A stretch of 64,000 bases of DNA, from assembly GCA_947090765.1 (NCBI GenBank), contig OX352322.1:6627001-6691000 (forward strand), read 5' to 3'. The notes below the pieces were generated by a model. It was not told where the DNA came from. It did not search any database and saw nothing but the letters and a program-made list of their open reading frames with translations. Below are positions 20,719-30,135 of the stretch, in pieces. The translations under genes and the position numbers were made by a program. Position 1 is the first letter of the stretch. The number at the start of each line of letters is the position of its first letter. The DNA comes from Pseudomonas sp. MM223 (GTDB taxonomy: Bacteria; Pseudomonadota; Gammaproteobacteria; Pseudomonadales; Pseudomonadaceae).

Positions 20719-21868
20719 TTACGCCATTACCGGTGGCAACTGGCGATTCAGTGCCAGCTTCTCCATGACGGCTGCCCCGGTCAGGGCGTAGCCCAGCAAT
20801 GCGCCATCAGCACCGTGGCAGAGCACCTTGAGGTCACTGCCCTGCCCCTCCACCTGCCACGTGCATTCTTGGCCCAGGGGCGGCGGTGAAACCACCAGTG
20901 GGCAGGCAGGGGTTTTCACGGTGATCGGCATCGGCCCGTAGGCAACCGCGGTCGGCTTGCCGGCCAAGGTTTGCGCCAGCGCCCGGGCACATGCTCATCA
21001 GCGGCATCACGTAGAGCAGGTTGATGCCATCGACCTCGGCACAGTCGCCGAGGGCGAAGATGTTGGCATGGGAGGTACGCAGTTCGCGGTCTACGCTGAC
21101 GCCACGATTAGTCTGCAAGCCGGCCGCGGCAGCCAGGTCGATACGTGGGCGCAGGCCGATGGCCGAAACCACCAGGTCGCAGGCAATCACGCTGCCATCC
21201 GACAGGTGCGCCTCCAGGCCCTGGGCCACCTGCTGCAGGCGGGTCAGCACCGGCCCAAGGTGGAAGCGCACCCCCAGGCCTTCCAGCCCGCCCTGCACCG
21301 CCGCCGCAGCGGCCGGGTGCAGCAGGGTGGGCATGATCTGTTCGCACGGCGCCACCACGTCGACCTGGAAGCCACCCAGGCTCATGTCGTTGGCGAATTC
21401 GCAGCCGATCAGCCCGGCACCGAGGATCAGCACGCGTTGTTTGCCGACGGCGGCGGCACGGAAACGTGCGTAGTCTTCCAGGTCGTTGATCGGGAACACC
21501 AGATGGCTGCCATCGCCTTCGATTGGCACCTGCACGGTCTGCGCGCCCCAGGCCAGCACCAGGTCACGGTATTGCACGGCCTCTTCGCCGATCCACAGGC
21601 GCTTGTGGCCCGGGTCGATGCCGCTGATGCGGGTATGGGTGCGGATCTCGGCGTTCAGTTGCTCGGCCATGACGCCCGGCTCGGCCATGCACAGGCCGTC
21701 GGCGTCCTTCTGCTTGGCAAAGCCCATGGAGAGCATGGGCTTGGAGTACGAACGACCATCGTCGGCGGTGATCAGCAGCAGCGGTGTCTGCGCATCGAGC
21801 TTGCGAAATTCACGGGCCAGGTTGTAGCCCGCCAGGCCGGTACCGATGATTACCACAGGGGACGTCAT
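20719..21868 (-). pseudogene. rubB: Rubredoxin-NAD+ reductase, frameshifted as read
   Basis: A FAD flavoprotein that passes electrons from NADH to rubredoxin. The FAD-binding site [20 protein letters not shown] is at the N-terminus and the NAD site [13 protein letters not shown] lies near residue 145. As read, the frame is lost after about residue 291. The minus strand reads GATGAGCATGTGCCC at 20985-20999, where the family needs GATGAGCTGTGCCC (Met-Ser-Cys-Ala-Arg), so one A is extra in GAGCTG. Removing it gives 382 residues, the normal size. The adjacent rubredoxin gene lies just upstream, so this is the electron-donor pair. Confidence 0.88.
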
Positions 21869-21884
21869 GTCGTGCTTGCCTCGA

Positions 21885-22052
21885 TTAGCCGATGGAGATC
21901 ATTTCAAAGTCGCTTTTGCCCACACCACAGTCGGGGCACAGCCAGTCTTCAGGCACATCTTCCCAACGGGTGCCGGGGGCGATGCCGTCGTCGGGCCAGC
22001 CTTCGGCTTCGTCGTAGATCAGGCCACAGACAATACATTGCCACTTTTTCAT
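21885..22052 (-). CDS. rubA: Rubredoxin
   Basis: A 55-residue iron-sulfur redox protein with one Fe bound by four Cys. The two CxxC motifs are at residues 6-9 (CIVC) and 39-42 (CPDC), with the usual [19 protein letters not shown] between them. It starts at ATG 22052 and lies 16 nt before rubB on the same strand, which fits their electron transfer partnership. Confidence 0.95.
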   Translation of the reverse strand: MKKWQCIVCGLIYDEAEGWPDDGIAPGTRWEDVPEDWLCPDCGVGKSDFEMISIG

Positions 22053-22182
22053 CAGGTCTTTTTCCTCGGTTCAGGCTGGGGGCTTTATCTGGCGGGTCTT
22101 CGCCCTGCTTGAGGCATTATGCAAGCAGTTGGGGCAATCATGCTAAGCTCGCCGCCTCTCTGGTTGTTACAAGCAGACCGAC

Positions 22183-22740
22183 GTGTCTTACGAATCCCCG
22201 CAAGCAGCCGCTGTCGCGTGGCTGCCGTATTCACAGCTGGCGACCGACTTCGACCAGCCTACCCTTGACTGGCTGTTCGACGAGGGCTCGCTGACCCGCC
22301 GCCTGACCCGCCTGTCCTTCGATCACTTCTCCGTCACCCCGCTGTTCGAGGGCTGGCAAGCGCTGCGCGACGATGAATGCCAAGCGCTTGGCATTGCCGC
22401 CGGTGCCGAAGGCTGGGTGCGCGAGGTGTACCTGCGCGGCCATGGCCAGCCGTGGGTGTTCGCCCGCAGTGTCGCCAGCCGCAACGCCCTTGAACGCGGC
22501 GGGCTGGACCTGGAAACCCTCGGCAGCCGCTCGCTGGGCGAGCTGCTGTTCTGTGACCAGGCGTTTATCCGCCACCCGATCGAAGTGTGCAGTTATCCAC
22601 AGGCCTGGCTACCGGCCGACGCTGCCCATGCAGCACTGTGGGGGCGCCGTTCGCGCTTTGAACGAGGCGGCCTGGAGCTGCTGGTGGCAGAAGTGTTTCT
22701 GCCGGCATTGTGGCAAGCGGCCAAGGAGGAGAACCGCTGA
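22183..22740 (+). CDS. ubiC: Chorismate-pyruvate lyase UbiC
   Basis: It splits chorismate to 4-hydroxybenzoate and pyruvate, the first step of ubiquinone synthesis. The 185-residue product starts at GTG (22183) with [29 protein letters not shown] and WVFARSVAS match the family. It overlaps ubiA by one base (stop and start share 22740), so translation is coupled. It is divergent from the rubredoxin genes. Confidence 0.93.
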   Translation: MSYESPQAAAVAWLPYSQLATDFDQPTLDWLFDEGSLTRRLTRLSFDHFSVTPLFEGWQALRDDECQALGIAAGAEGWVREVYLRGHGQPWVFARSVASRNALERGGLDLETLGSRSLGELLFCDQAFIRHPIEVCSYPQAWLPADAAHAALWGRRSRFERGGLELLVAEVFLPALWQAAKEENR

Positions 22741-23630
22741 TGTACCTGCAACTGCTCAAGTCGCTGAACCGCCTGCACCCGCGGGCCTGGGACTTCGTCC
22801 AGCTCAGCCGCATGGACCGGCCGATCGGTATCTACCTGCTGCTGTGGCCAACCTTGTCGGCGGTGTGGATTGCCGGCAACGGTTCTCCCACTTTGGCCAA
22901 CGTGCTGATCTTCGGCCTTGGCGTGGTGCTGATGCGGGCTGCGGGCTGCTGCATCAACGATTTTGCCGACCGCAAGGTGGATGGCCACGTCAAGCGCACC
23001 GCCGACCGACCACTGGCCAGCGGCCGGGTCAAGCCGCGCGAGGCGCTGGCTCTGTTTGCCATCCTGGTCGGGGTCAGCTTCCTGTTGGTGCTGTGCACCA
23101 ACAGCCGCACGGTGTGGCTGTCGTTTGGCGCGGTGGCGCTGGCGTCCTGCTACCCGTTCATGAAGCGCTACACCTATTACCCGCAGGTGGTACTGGGGGC
23201 GGCGTATTCCTGGGGCATACCCATGGCCTTTACTGCGGCGGGTAGCGAGCTGCCGGCCAGCGCTTGGCTGCTATATATCGCCAACCTGCTGTGGACGGTG
23301 GGTTACGACACCTATTACGCCATGGTCGACCGCGATGACGACCTGAAGATTGGCGTGAAGTCAACCGCGATTCTGTTCGGCGAGGCCGACCGCACCATCA
23401 TCCTGACCTTGCAGCTACTGTCGCTGGGCTGCCTGTTGCTGGCAGGTAGCCGCTTCGGACTGGGGGGCTGGTTCCACCTGGGGCTGCTGGGCGCTGCGGC
23501 GTGCTTTGCCTGGGAGTACTGGTCGACGCGCAAGCTGGACCGGGAGTCGTGCTTCAAGGCGTTTCTGCACAATCACTGGGCGGGGATGCTGGTGTTTATT
23601 GGTGTGGTACTGGATTACGCGTTTGTCTGA
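22740..23630 (+). CDS. ubiA: 4-hydroxybenzoate octaprenyltransferase UbiA
   Basis: A membrane prenyltransferase of 296 residues with about eight hydrophobic segments that adds the isoprenoid tail to 4-hydroxybenzoate. The two Asp-rich substrate motifs are intact: NDFADRKVD near residue 74 and [12 protein letters not shown] near 193. Forms an operon with ubiC. Confidence 0.96.
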   Translation: MYLQLLKSLNRLHPRAWDFVQLSRMDRPIGIYLLLWPTLSAVWIAGNGSPTLANVLIFGLGVVLMRAAGCCINDFADRKVDGHVKRTADRPLASGRVKPREALALFAILVGVSFLLVLCTNSRTVWLSFGAVALASCYPFMKRYTYYPQVVLGAAYSWGIPMAFTAAGSELPASAWLLYIANLLWTVGYDTYYAMVDRDDDLKIGVKSTAILFGEADRTIILTLQLLSLGCLLLAGSRFGLGGWFHLGLLGAAACFAWEYWSTRKLDRESCFKAFLHNHWAGMLVFIGVVLDYAFV

Positions 23631-23636
23631 ATATTT

Positions 23637-23740
23637 GGGGCTGCTTTGCAGCCCTTTCGCGGCACAAGGCCGCTCCTACAGGGGATTACGGGCCCCTGTA
23701 GGAGCGGCCTTGTGCCGCGAAAGGGTCGCGAAGCGGCCCC
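23637..23740. repeat. Paired REP element, family B (copy 1)
   Basis: Inverted units GCGGCACAAGGCCGCTCC and GGAGCGGCCTTGTGCCGC are separated by about 25 nt, in the gap between ubiA and the convergent secreted protein gene. Copies are also at 26342, 28938 and 37247. Confidence 0.85.
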
Positions 23741-23747
23741 GGCAATT

Positions 23748-24128
23748 TCAAGGTTTGGCGATATGCCAGACGTCCTTCACGCCATCACCGGTCATGTCCC
23801 CGGCCTTCTTGTCCTTGACGAAGGTGTACAGCGGCTTGCCGTCGTAGGCCCACTGCATCGTACCGTCGTCACGCTTGATCTGCGTCCACTTGCCTTCGGC
23901 CTTTTCGCCATCCATCACCTTCAACGGCGGCCAGTTGGTGGCGCAATCGCCATTGCACATCGACTTGCCACCCTTATCCTTGTCAAAGGTATACAGGGTC
24001 ATGCCGGCATGATCGACCCACATGCCGTCCTTCTCCATGGCATGGTGGGCCGACGCCACCCCCGGGAGCGCCAGCGCAGTGAAAAGGGCCATCCAGCTCA
24101 GCGTTTGTCGTGTCATTGGATTCACCAT
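23748..24128 (-). CDS. Small secreted repeat-type (COG4315-like) protein
   Basis: 126 residues with a signal peptide (ALFTALALPGVASA). The domain contains two similar half-repeats: VDHAGMTLYTFDKDKGGKS...CATNWPPLK, and QWAYDGKPLYTFVKDKKAGD. These are the secreted-repeat lipoprotein-like family of unknown role. There is no obvious lipobox, so it is probably periplasmic. It starts at 24128, with a second ATG at 24116. Confidence 0.75.
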   Translation of the reverse strand: MVNPMTRQTLSWMALFTALALPGVASAHHAMEKDGMWVDHAGMTLYTFDKDKGGKSMCNGDCATNWPPLKVMDGEKAEGKWTQIKRDDGTMQWAYDGKPLYTFVKDKKAGDMTGDGVKDVWHIAKP

Positions 24129-24218
24129 TGTTTCGGGGGGAATTAGGTTCGGGTTACCGCCGCAGCGGCCCTTTCAAGCCTAGTTCAGTCACGGAATGTC
24201 GCCAGAACGGCCAACACC

Positions 24219-24236
24219 CTGTCACACAGCTGCAAT
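24219..24236 (+). promoter_or_regulatory. Candidate Pho box upstream of phoBR
   Basis: CTGTCAC-ACAG-CTGCAAT: the first half matches the CTGTCAT Pho half-site at six of seven bases, the second at five of seven, with the correct 11-bp spacing. It lies about 54 nt upstream of phoB, so it fits autoregulation. Confidence 0.6.
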
Positions 24237-24289
24237 AATTCCGTTATCTAATGCGGGCCAAGACACCGAATCCAGGAGAGGTTTTGAGC

Positions 24290-24979
24290 ATGGTTGGCAG
24301 GAACATTCTGATCGTCGACGACGAAGCGCCTATTCGCGAGATGATCGCCGTTGCCCTGGAAATGGCCGGCTATGACTGCCTGGAAGCGGAAAACTCCCAA
24401 CAGGCCCACGCGATCATCGTCGACCGCAAACCGGACCTGATCCTGCTCGACTGGATGCTGCCAGGTACCTCCGGCATCGAGCTGGCCCGCCGCCTGAAGC
24501 GCGACGAACTGACCGGCGACATCCCGATCATCATGCTCACCGCCAAGGGCGAAGAGGACAACAAGATCCAAGGCCTGGAAGTGGGCGCCGACGACTACAT
24601 CACCAAGCCGTTCTCGCCACGTGAACTGGTTGCGCGCCTGAAGGCCGTGCTGCGCCGCACCGGCCCGAGTGACAGCGAAGCACCAATCGAAGTCGGCGGG
24701 CTGCTGCTCGACCCGATCAGCCACCGCGTCACCATCGACGGCAAGCCCGCCGAGATGGGCCCCACCGAATACCGCCTGTTGCAGTTCTTCATGACCCACC
24801 AGGAGCGCGCCTACACCCGTGGCCAGCTGCTGGACCAGGTGTGGGGCGGCAACGTCTACGTCGAGGAACGCACTGTCGACGTGCACATCCGTCGCCTGCG
24901 CAAGGCGCTGGGTGAAGCCTACGAAAATCTGGTACAAACCGTCCGGGGCACTGGCTACCGCTTCTCGACCAAGAGCTGA
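24290..24979 (+). CDS. phoB: Phosphate-regulon response regulator PhoB
   Basis: OmpR/PhoB-type regulator of 229 residues. The receiver has the phosphoacceptor Asp in [10 protein letters not shown] (near residue 54), and the winged-helix DNA-binding domain includes [16 protein letters not shown]. The start MVGRN at 24290 has AGGAGAG 9 nt upstream; a TTG 6 nt earlier is too close to it. It is followed by phoR after 48 nt. Confidence 0.97.
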   Translation: MVGRNILIVDDEAPIREMIAVALEMAGYDCLEAENSQQAHAIIVDRKPDLILLDWMLPGTSGIELARRLKRDELTGDIPIIMLTAKGEEDNKIQGLEVGADDYITKPFSPRELVARLKAVLRRTGPSDSEAPIEVGGLLLDPISHRVTIDGKPAEMGPTEYRLLQFFMTHQERAYTRGQLLDQVWGGNVYVEERTVDVHIRRLRKALGEAYENLVQTVRGTGYRFSTKS

Positions 24980-25027
24980 TCGAGTTCAAAAGCGCCAAGC
25001 TGCACGTCGTTGTACAAGGACCGTCAA

Positions 25028-26335
25028 TTGAACCAGAACTGGCACGCGACCCTGATTCGCCACCTGCTGTTGCTGACTACCGTCTGCCTGATCGGCGGGC
25101 TGGTCAGCGGCTACTATGGCTGGAGCCTGGCCATTGGCCTGGCGCTTTACCTGGGCTGGACCCTCAAGCAGCTGCTGCGCCTGCATGACTGGCTGCGCAA
25201 TCACCAGCCCGATGAAGCACCACCCGATGGTTACGGCCTGTGGGGCGAGGTGTTCGACAGCATCTACCACCTGCAACGCCGCGACCAGCGCGTGCGGGGC
25301 CGCCTGCAGGCAGTGATCGACCGGGTGCAGGAGTCCACCGCTGCATTGCGCGACGCAGTGATCATGCTCGACAGCGACGGCAACCTGGAGTGGTGGAACC
25401 GTGCCGCCGAAACCCTGTTGGGCTTCAAGACCCCACAGGACGGTGGCCAGCAAGTCACCAACCTGGTGCGCCATCCGCGCTTCAAGGAGTACTTCGAGGC
25501 GGAGAACTACCTCGAACCGCTGGAAATCCCCTCACCCATCAATGACCGCATGCGCGTGCAGTTGCACATCACCCGCTACGGCAACAACGAACACCTGATG
25601 CTGGTGCGCGATGTCACGCGCATCCACCAGCTGGAACAGATGCGCAAGGACTTCGTCGCCAACGTGTCCCACGAATTGCGCACACCACTGACGGTGATCA
25701 CCGGTTACCTTGAAACCCTGCTGGACAACGTCGAGGATGTGAACCCGCGCTGGGCCCGCGCCCTGCAACAGATGAGCCAGCAAGGCTCGCGCATGCAGAC
25801 GCTGCTCAACGACCTGTTGCTGCTGGCCAAGCTGGAAGCCACCGATTACCCGTCGGACAACCAGCCGGTGGCGGTCGAGGCCCTGCTTGCCTCGATCAAG
25901 AACGACGCCCAGGCCCTGTCCGGGCCACGCAACCAGCGCATCACCCTCGAAGCCGCGCCCGGCGTGAAGCTCAAGGGCAGCGAGTCGGAGCTGCGCAGTG
26001 CCTTTTCCAACCTGGTGTTCAACGCGGTGAAGTACACCCAGGACGAAGGCAACATTCGCATTCGCTGGTGGGCCGATGCCCAAGGTGCACACTTGTCGGT
26101 GCAGGACTCGGGAGTGGGCATCGACGCCAAGCACTTGCCCCGCCTCACCGAACGCTTCTACCGGGTGGACTCCAGCCGTGCGTCGAATACCGGTGGTACC
26201 GGGCTGGGGCTGGCGATCGTCAAACACGTGCTGATGCGCCACCGCGGCAAGCTGGACATCAGCAGCGTGCCGGGGCATGGCAGCACCTTTACCTGTCACT
26301 TTTTGCCGGCACAATTGGCCAGCGATAAAGGCTGA
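25028..26335 (+). CDS. phoR: Phosphate-regulon sensor kinase PhoR
   Basis: 435 residues, starting at TTG 25028 (LNQNWHATLIRHLLLL), where an AAGGA site is placed correctly; an upstream TTG at 25010 is less likely. Two N-terminal hydrophobic segments are followed by a PAS domain (DRVQESTAALRDAVIMLDSDG), the H box NVSHELRTPLTVI, N box and G boxes (DSGVGIDAKHL, TGLGLAIVKH). It is the partner of PhoB. Confidence 0.95.
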   Translation: MNQNWHATLIRHLLLLTTVCLIGGLVSGYYGWSLAIGLALYLGWTLKQLLRLHDWLRNHQPDEAPPDGYGLWGEVFDSIYHLQRRDQRVRGRLQAVIDRVQESTAALRDAVIMLDSDGNLEWWNRAAETLLGFKTPQDGGQQVTNLVRHPRFKEYFEAENYLEPLEIPSPINDRMRVQLHITRYGNNEHLMLVRDVTRIHQLEQMRKDFVANVSHELRTPLTVITGYLETLLDNVEDVNPRWARALQQMSQQGSRMQTLLNDLLLLAKLEATDYPSDNQPVAVEALLASIKNDAQALSGPRNQRITLEAAPGVKLKGSESELRSAFSNLVFNAVKYTQDEGNIRIRWWADAQGAHLSVQDSGVGIDAKHLPRLTERFYRVDSSRASNTGGTGLGLAIVKHVLMRHRGKLDISSVPGHGSTFTCHFLPAQLASDKG

Positions 26336-26341
26336 GGGCCT

Positions 26342-26446
26342 CGGGGCCGCTTCGCAGCCCATTCGCGGCACAAGGCCGCTCCTACAGAACACCGCGGTCC
26401 CCTGTAGGAGCGGCCTTGTGCCGCGAATGGGCTGCGAAGCGGCCCC
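26342..26446. repeat. Paired REP element, family B (copy 2)
   Basis: Inverted units of the GCGGCACAAGGCCGCTCCTAC family are separated by about 20 nt after phoR. Outer GGGGCCGCTTCGCAGCCC arms extend the palindrome. Confidence 0.85.
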
Positions 26447-26500
26447 AATCCATCCATCACGCTTTGCTTTTGAGGCCTCAGCCGCTACATTGGATCCCCT

Positions 26501-26527
26501 GTGCCAGCAAGAGCTGGCACTTTTTTT
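26501..26527 (+). terminator. Intrinsic terminator between phoR and the CNNM gene
   Basis: A perfect 8-bp stem, GTGCCAGC and GCTGGCAC with an AAGA loop, is followed by seven T. It lies only 39 nt upstream of the next ATG, so it may end phoBR transcripts or act in the leader of the next gene. A TTGCTT/TACATT promoter candidate lies just before it. Confidence 0.8.
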
Positions 26528-26565
26528 CTCTCAATCTCAAAGACGGACCCCGTAAAAACTCCATC

Positions 26566-27906
26566 ATGGACCCTTCCCCTGGTATCAGCCTCACCTCGTT
26601 ATTCGCCGATTTCGGCATGATCATCTTTGCCCTGCTGCTGGTGCTGCTCAACGGCTTCTTCGTTGCCGCCGAGTTCGCCATGGTCAAACTGCGCGCCACC
26701 CGTGTGGAGTCCATCGCCGAACAACACGGCTGGCGCGGCAATATCCTGCGCAAGGTGCACAACCAGCTCGACGCCTACCTGTCGGCCTGCCAGCTGGGCA
26801 TCACCCTCGCCTCCCTGGGCCTGGGCTGGGTCGGCGAACCGGCCTTTGCCCACTTGCTCGAGCCGCTGCTTGCGTACTTCGGTGTCGACTCGCCCGAACT
26901 GATCAAGGCGATCTCGTTCTTTGTCGCGTTCTTTGTCATTTCCTACCTGCACATCGTGGTCGGTGAACTGGCGCCCAAGTCCTGGGCCATCCGCAAGCCC
27001 GAGCTGCTGTCGCTGTGGACGGCGGTGCCGCTGTACCTGTTCTACTGGGCGATGTACCCGGCCATCTACCTGCTCAATGCCAGCGCCAACACCATCCTGC
27101 GCATTGCCGGCCAGGGCGAGCCAGGCCCGCACCACGAACACCACTACAGCCGTGAAGAGTTGAAGCTGATCCTGCACTCCAGCCGTGGCCAGGACCCAAG
27201 CGACCAAGGCATGCGTGTGCTGGCCTCGGCTGTGGAAATGGGCGAGCTGGAAGTGGTCGACTGGGCCAATTCGCGTGAAGACATGATCAGCATCGATGCC
27301 CACGCGCCGCTGAAGCAGATCCTGGGGCTGGTGCGCCGCCACAAGTTCAGCCGCTACCCGGTGTATGACGCCGAGCGTGAGGAGTTCACCGGCCTGCTGC
27401 ACATCAAGGACCTGCTGCTGGAGTTGGCCGAACTGGAGCACTTGCCCGAAACCATCGACCTGGACGACCTCGCCCGGCCGCTGGAGCGCGTATCGCGGCA
27501 CATGCCGCTGTCGCAACTGCTGGAGCAGTTCCGCAAGGGCGGCGCGCACTTCGTGCTGGTGGAAGAAGCCGATGGCAAGGTAATCGGCTACCTGACCATG
27601 GAAGACGTGCTGGAAGTGCTGGTGGGCGATATCCAGGACGAGCACCGCAAGACCGAGCGCGGCATCCTCGCCTACCAGCCTGGCAAACTGCTGGTGCGCG
27701 GTGATACGCCGCTGTTCAAGGTCGAGCGCCTGCTGGGCATCGACCTCGACCACATCGAGGCGGAAACCCTGGCCGGGCTGATCTACGAGACGCTCAAGCG
27801 TGTGCCTGAAGAAGAGGAAGTGCTGGAGGTCGAAGGGCTGCGCATCATCATCAAGAAGATGAAAGGGCCCAAGATCGTGCTGGCCAAGGTGCTGAAACTC
27901 GATTGA
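26566..27906 (+). CDS. CNNM/HlyC-CorC-type CBS-domain membrane protein
   Basis: 446 residues. The DUF21 membrane part (FALLLVLLNGFFVAAEFAMV, then ISFFVAFFVISYLHIVVGELAPKSWA) is followed by a CBS pair (DMISIDAHAPLKQILGLVRRHKFSRYPVYD onward) and a C-terminal CorC/HlyC domain. Members of this family are linked to divalent cation (Mg/Co) transport or homeostasis; the ion is not visible here. The start at 26566 is the first ATG after the terminator and gives the normal length. Confidence 0.85.
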   Translation: MDPSPGISLTSLFADFGMIIFALLLVLLNGFFVAAEFAMVKLRATRVESIAEQHGWRGNILRKVHNQLDAYLSACQLGITLASLGLGWVGEPAFAHLLEPLLAYFGVDSPELIKAISFFVAFFVISYLHIVVGELAPKSWAIRKPELLSLWTAVPLYLFYWAMYPAIYLLNASANTILRIAGQGEPGPHHEHHYSREELKLILHSSRGQDPSDQGMRVLASAVEMGELEVVDWANSREDMISIDAHAPLKQILGLVRRHKFSRYPVYDAEREEFTGLLHIKDLLLELAELEHLPETIDLDDLARPLERVSRHMPLSQLLEQFRKGGAHFVLVEEADGKVIGYLTMEDVLEVLVGDIQDEHRKTERGILAYQPGKLLVRGDTPLFKVERLLGIDLDHIEAETLAGLIYETLKRVPEEEEVLEVEGLRIIIKKMKGPKIVLAKVLKLD

Positions 27907-27913
27907 GGACCAT

Positions 27914-27937
27914 GGGGCCGCAACGCGGCCCCAAAAA
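27914..27937. terminator. Terminator hairpin between convergent CNNM and M23 genes
   Basis: GGGGCCGC, loop AAC, GCGGCCCC, then AAAAATTT. It serves both directions. Confidence 0.75.
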
Positions 27938-27939
27938 TT

Positions 27940-28836
27940 TCAGGGATTGCCGGCAGTGAAATCCGGCAACCCGCTGATCGGCCTGTCAAACCGGTAAGGT
28001 ATCGACTCCAGCGCCAGCCCCACATTGCGCTGCACCACGAAATGCAGGTGTGGGCCGGTGCTGTTGCCGGTATTGCCCGACTTGGCCAGCATCTGCCCTT
28101 GGCGCACCCGCTGCCCCTCCGCCACCACCACCGAACCACGCATCAGGTGCAGGTAGACGCCCATTGTGCCGTCCGCGTGCAGGATCCTGACAAAGTTACC
28201 CGAGGGGTTTGGCCCGCGCCCGCTCTGGCTGTTCTCCGTCTTCACCACCACCCCTTCCCGCGCCGCGATGATGGTAGTGCCTTCGGGCATGGCGATATCC
28301 ATGGCGTAACGCCCCTTTGGCCCAAAATGGCTGACACGGCCGTTGGGGCCCTGGGTGACGCGGAACGGCCCGCCGACCCAGGGGAACGCGTAACGGAAGC
28401 CCTGAGGCCGCTTGCCCGGGTCACCCATGGCCTGCAGCAGGGTCGAACGGTAGTTCAGCAGCAGCCCGGGCCGGCCCCTGAGCACGCTGAGCATTTGCGT
28501 GGTGCGCGGCGGCAGCAGCCGGCGCACGATACGCGGCGCATCGCCGCCTTGGGCGTTCACCAGGTTGTCCAGGCGCAATTCGACTTCGACCGGCACATGC
28601 AGCTCGTTGCGTGCCGAAAAGCTCACACCACCGTCGAAGGTTTTTGCGTTCAGCAGCACCTGGCCTTCGAGCGTTTCGACCATGGGGTCGCGCAGCACCA
28701 AGGGCTTGGCGCCCGGGCCTGGCCGGTCGGTATAGGAGACGACACCGAAATCGTCGGTGATCTTGTAGAGCGTCACACCCAGGCTCGACGCCGAGGCCAT
28801 GAGCAATGCACAGAACAGCAGCAGGCGGGCGGGCAT
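27940..28836 (-). CDS. M23-family metallopeptidase (LytM/peptidoglycan hydrolase-like)
   Basis: 298 residues with a signal peptide (LLLFCALLMASASSLG). The C-terminal domain has the zinc ligands of the family: HFGPKGRYAMDIAMPEG (His and Asp) near residue 170 and GPHLHF near 263. The N-terminal part (ITDDFGVVSYTDRPGPGAK) resembles a DUF4124-like linker. It probably cleaves peptidoglycan cross-links or regulates amidases; which one cannot be told. Confidence 0.88.
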   Translation of the reverse strand: MPARLLLFCALLMASASSLGVTLYKITDDFGVVSYTDRPGPGAKPLVLRDPMVETLEGQVLLNAKTFDGGVSFSARNELHVPVEVELRLDNLVNAQGGDAPRIVRRLLPPRTTQMLSVLRGRPGLLLNYRSTLLQAMGDPGKRPQGFRYAFPWVGGPFRVTQGPNGRVSHFGPKGRYAMDIAMPEGTTIIAAREGVVVKTENSQSGRGPNPSGNFVRILHADGTMGVYLHLMRGSVVVAEGQRVRQGQMLAKSGNTGNSTGPHLHFVVQRNVGLALESIPYRFDRPISGLPDFTAGNP

Positions 28837-28937
28837 GATAGTGGCTTTTTGACAGTTATGATCTGTCGAAGCCTAGCAGCGGGTTTTGTGACAGGTATTG
28901 CAGTTGGTCGGATGGCTCAGGGCTGTGCGGGCTTTTT

Positions 28938-29053
28938 GTAGGAGCGGCCTTGTGTCGCGATAGGGCTGCGGCAGCAGCCCCAGAATTTCAGCTTCGCCGC
29001 AGGAATTGCCGGGGCCGCTTTGCGGCCCTATCGCGACACAAGGCCGCTCCTAC
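28938..29053. repeat. Paired REP element, family B (copy 3)
   Basis: Inverted units GTAGGAGCGGCCTTGTGTCG and CGACACAAGGCCGCTCCTAC are about 75 nt apart. The spacing is larger than in the other family-B pairs. Confidence 0.8.
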
Positions 29054-29074
29054 ACAAAGCACGCGGTACCGGGC

Positions 29075-29971
29075 TCAGGCGCCGGGTGTGAAGTGCTTCT
29101 GCGCGGTCCCGCGGGCGATCAGACGCGACAGGTAATCGAGCTTCTGGGCGTCCTGGTCGACAAACTTGAAGGTCAACTGCAGCCAGTCGCTGTCCGGCTT
29201 GGGCTCCAAGGCCGCGACGGCATGCAGGTAGCCGTTCAGGCGGGCGACTTCGGCGTTTTCGCCCTGTTCCAGGTCCAGCACCGCACCTTCCAGTACCTGC
29301 GGCAGCGCTTCGCTGCGGCGTACCACCAGCAGCGCCTCTTTCAGGCTCAGCGCCTTGATCACGCACGGTTGCATGCCGCTGGCCAGGCGCAACTGGCCTT
29401 GGCCGCGCCCCGTTGGAGCAGGGGCTGGCGGCGTGGGTGCGTTGACCAATGGCTTGGCAGCGGCCGGCGCCGGCGCGGGGGCTGTCACCTTGGCGGCTTC
29501 TGGCTTGCCACCTGTCAGGGCACTCAGCGAATCGTTGGCGAATGCCGAATTGGCCCGTGCCGGGCCGATGGCCATCAGGCTGTCGAGCTTGCCGATCTTG
29601 GTCAGCGCCTTTTTCACCTTGGTCAGCAGTTGCTCATTGGTGAACGGCTTGCCGACAAAGTCTGAAACGCCCGCCTGGATCGCCTGAATAACGTTTTCCT
29701 TGTCGCCACGGCTGGTCACCATGATGAACTGCAGGTTTTTCAACGCAGGCTGCTGGCGGCACCAGGTGAGCAATTCCAGGCCAGACATTTCCGGCATTTC
29801 CCAGTCGCAAAGAACCAGGTCGAAGGCTTCCTTGTCCAGCAGGGCCATGGCCTTGCGACCATTGACGGCATCGTCGATGGCCATGCCCGGGAAGGCATTG
29901 CGCAGGCATTTGCGGACCAGGTCACGGATAAACGGGGCGTCATCCACGACCAGCACATTCACTTTACTCAT
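29075..29971 (-). CDS. Response regulator with variable C-terminal (PilZ-like) domain
   Basis: 298 residues. The receiver has the phospho-Asp in LVLCDWEMPEMSG (near residue 53) and is followed by an Ala/Pro-rich linker (APAPAPAAAKPL). The C-terminal about 100 residues resemble a degenerate PilZ or chemotaxis-like domain, but the RxxxR and D/NxSxxG motifs are missing, so c-di-GMP binding is doubtful. The start ATG at 29971 has GGAG spaced 6 nt; a TTG 3 nt earlier is unlikely. No kinase or CheB-like partner gene adjoins it. Confidence 0.7.
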   Translation of the reverse strand: MSKVNVLVVDDAPFIRDLVRKCLRNAFPGMAIDDAVNGRKAMALLDKEAFDLVLCDWEMPEMSGLELLTWCRQQPALKNLQFIMVTSRGDKENVIQAIQAGVSDFVGKPFTNEQLLTKVKKALTKIGKLDSLMAIGPARANSAFANDSLSALTGGKPEAAKVTAPAPAPAAAKPLVNAPTPPAPAPTGRGQGQLRLASGMQPCVIKALSLKEALLVVRRSEALPQVLEGAVLDLEQGENAEVARLNGYLHAVAALEPKPDSDWLQLTFKFVDQDAQKLDYLSRLIARGTAQKHFTPGA

Positions 29972-30092
29972 CAATACTCCTTCTGAATCCCGACTAGCCT
30001 ACTGCCAAATAATGGCTATTTGCTACAACCTGGCCACGCCGGGACTTCTTCACATCGTTCGCGGGTGCCTGCCGGCTCCTCGACCGCAAACG

Positions 30093-30117
30093 AAAACGCC
30101 CGGCCAAGGCCGGGCGT
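30093..30117 (-). terminator. Terminator downstream of phoU
   Basis: CGCCCGGCC and GGCCGGGCG around a 2-nt core, followed by GTTTTCG on the minus strand. Confidence 0.75.
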
Positions 30118-30135
30118 CGAAGCTCGGGAGCAACC

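Noticed and set aside
23637-29053. CRISPR array from repeated 20-mers
   Set aside because: Repeats are inverted pairs at gene ends with irregular distances; they are REPs.
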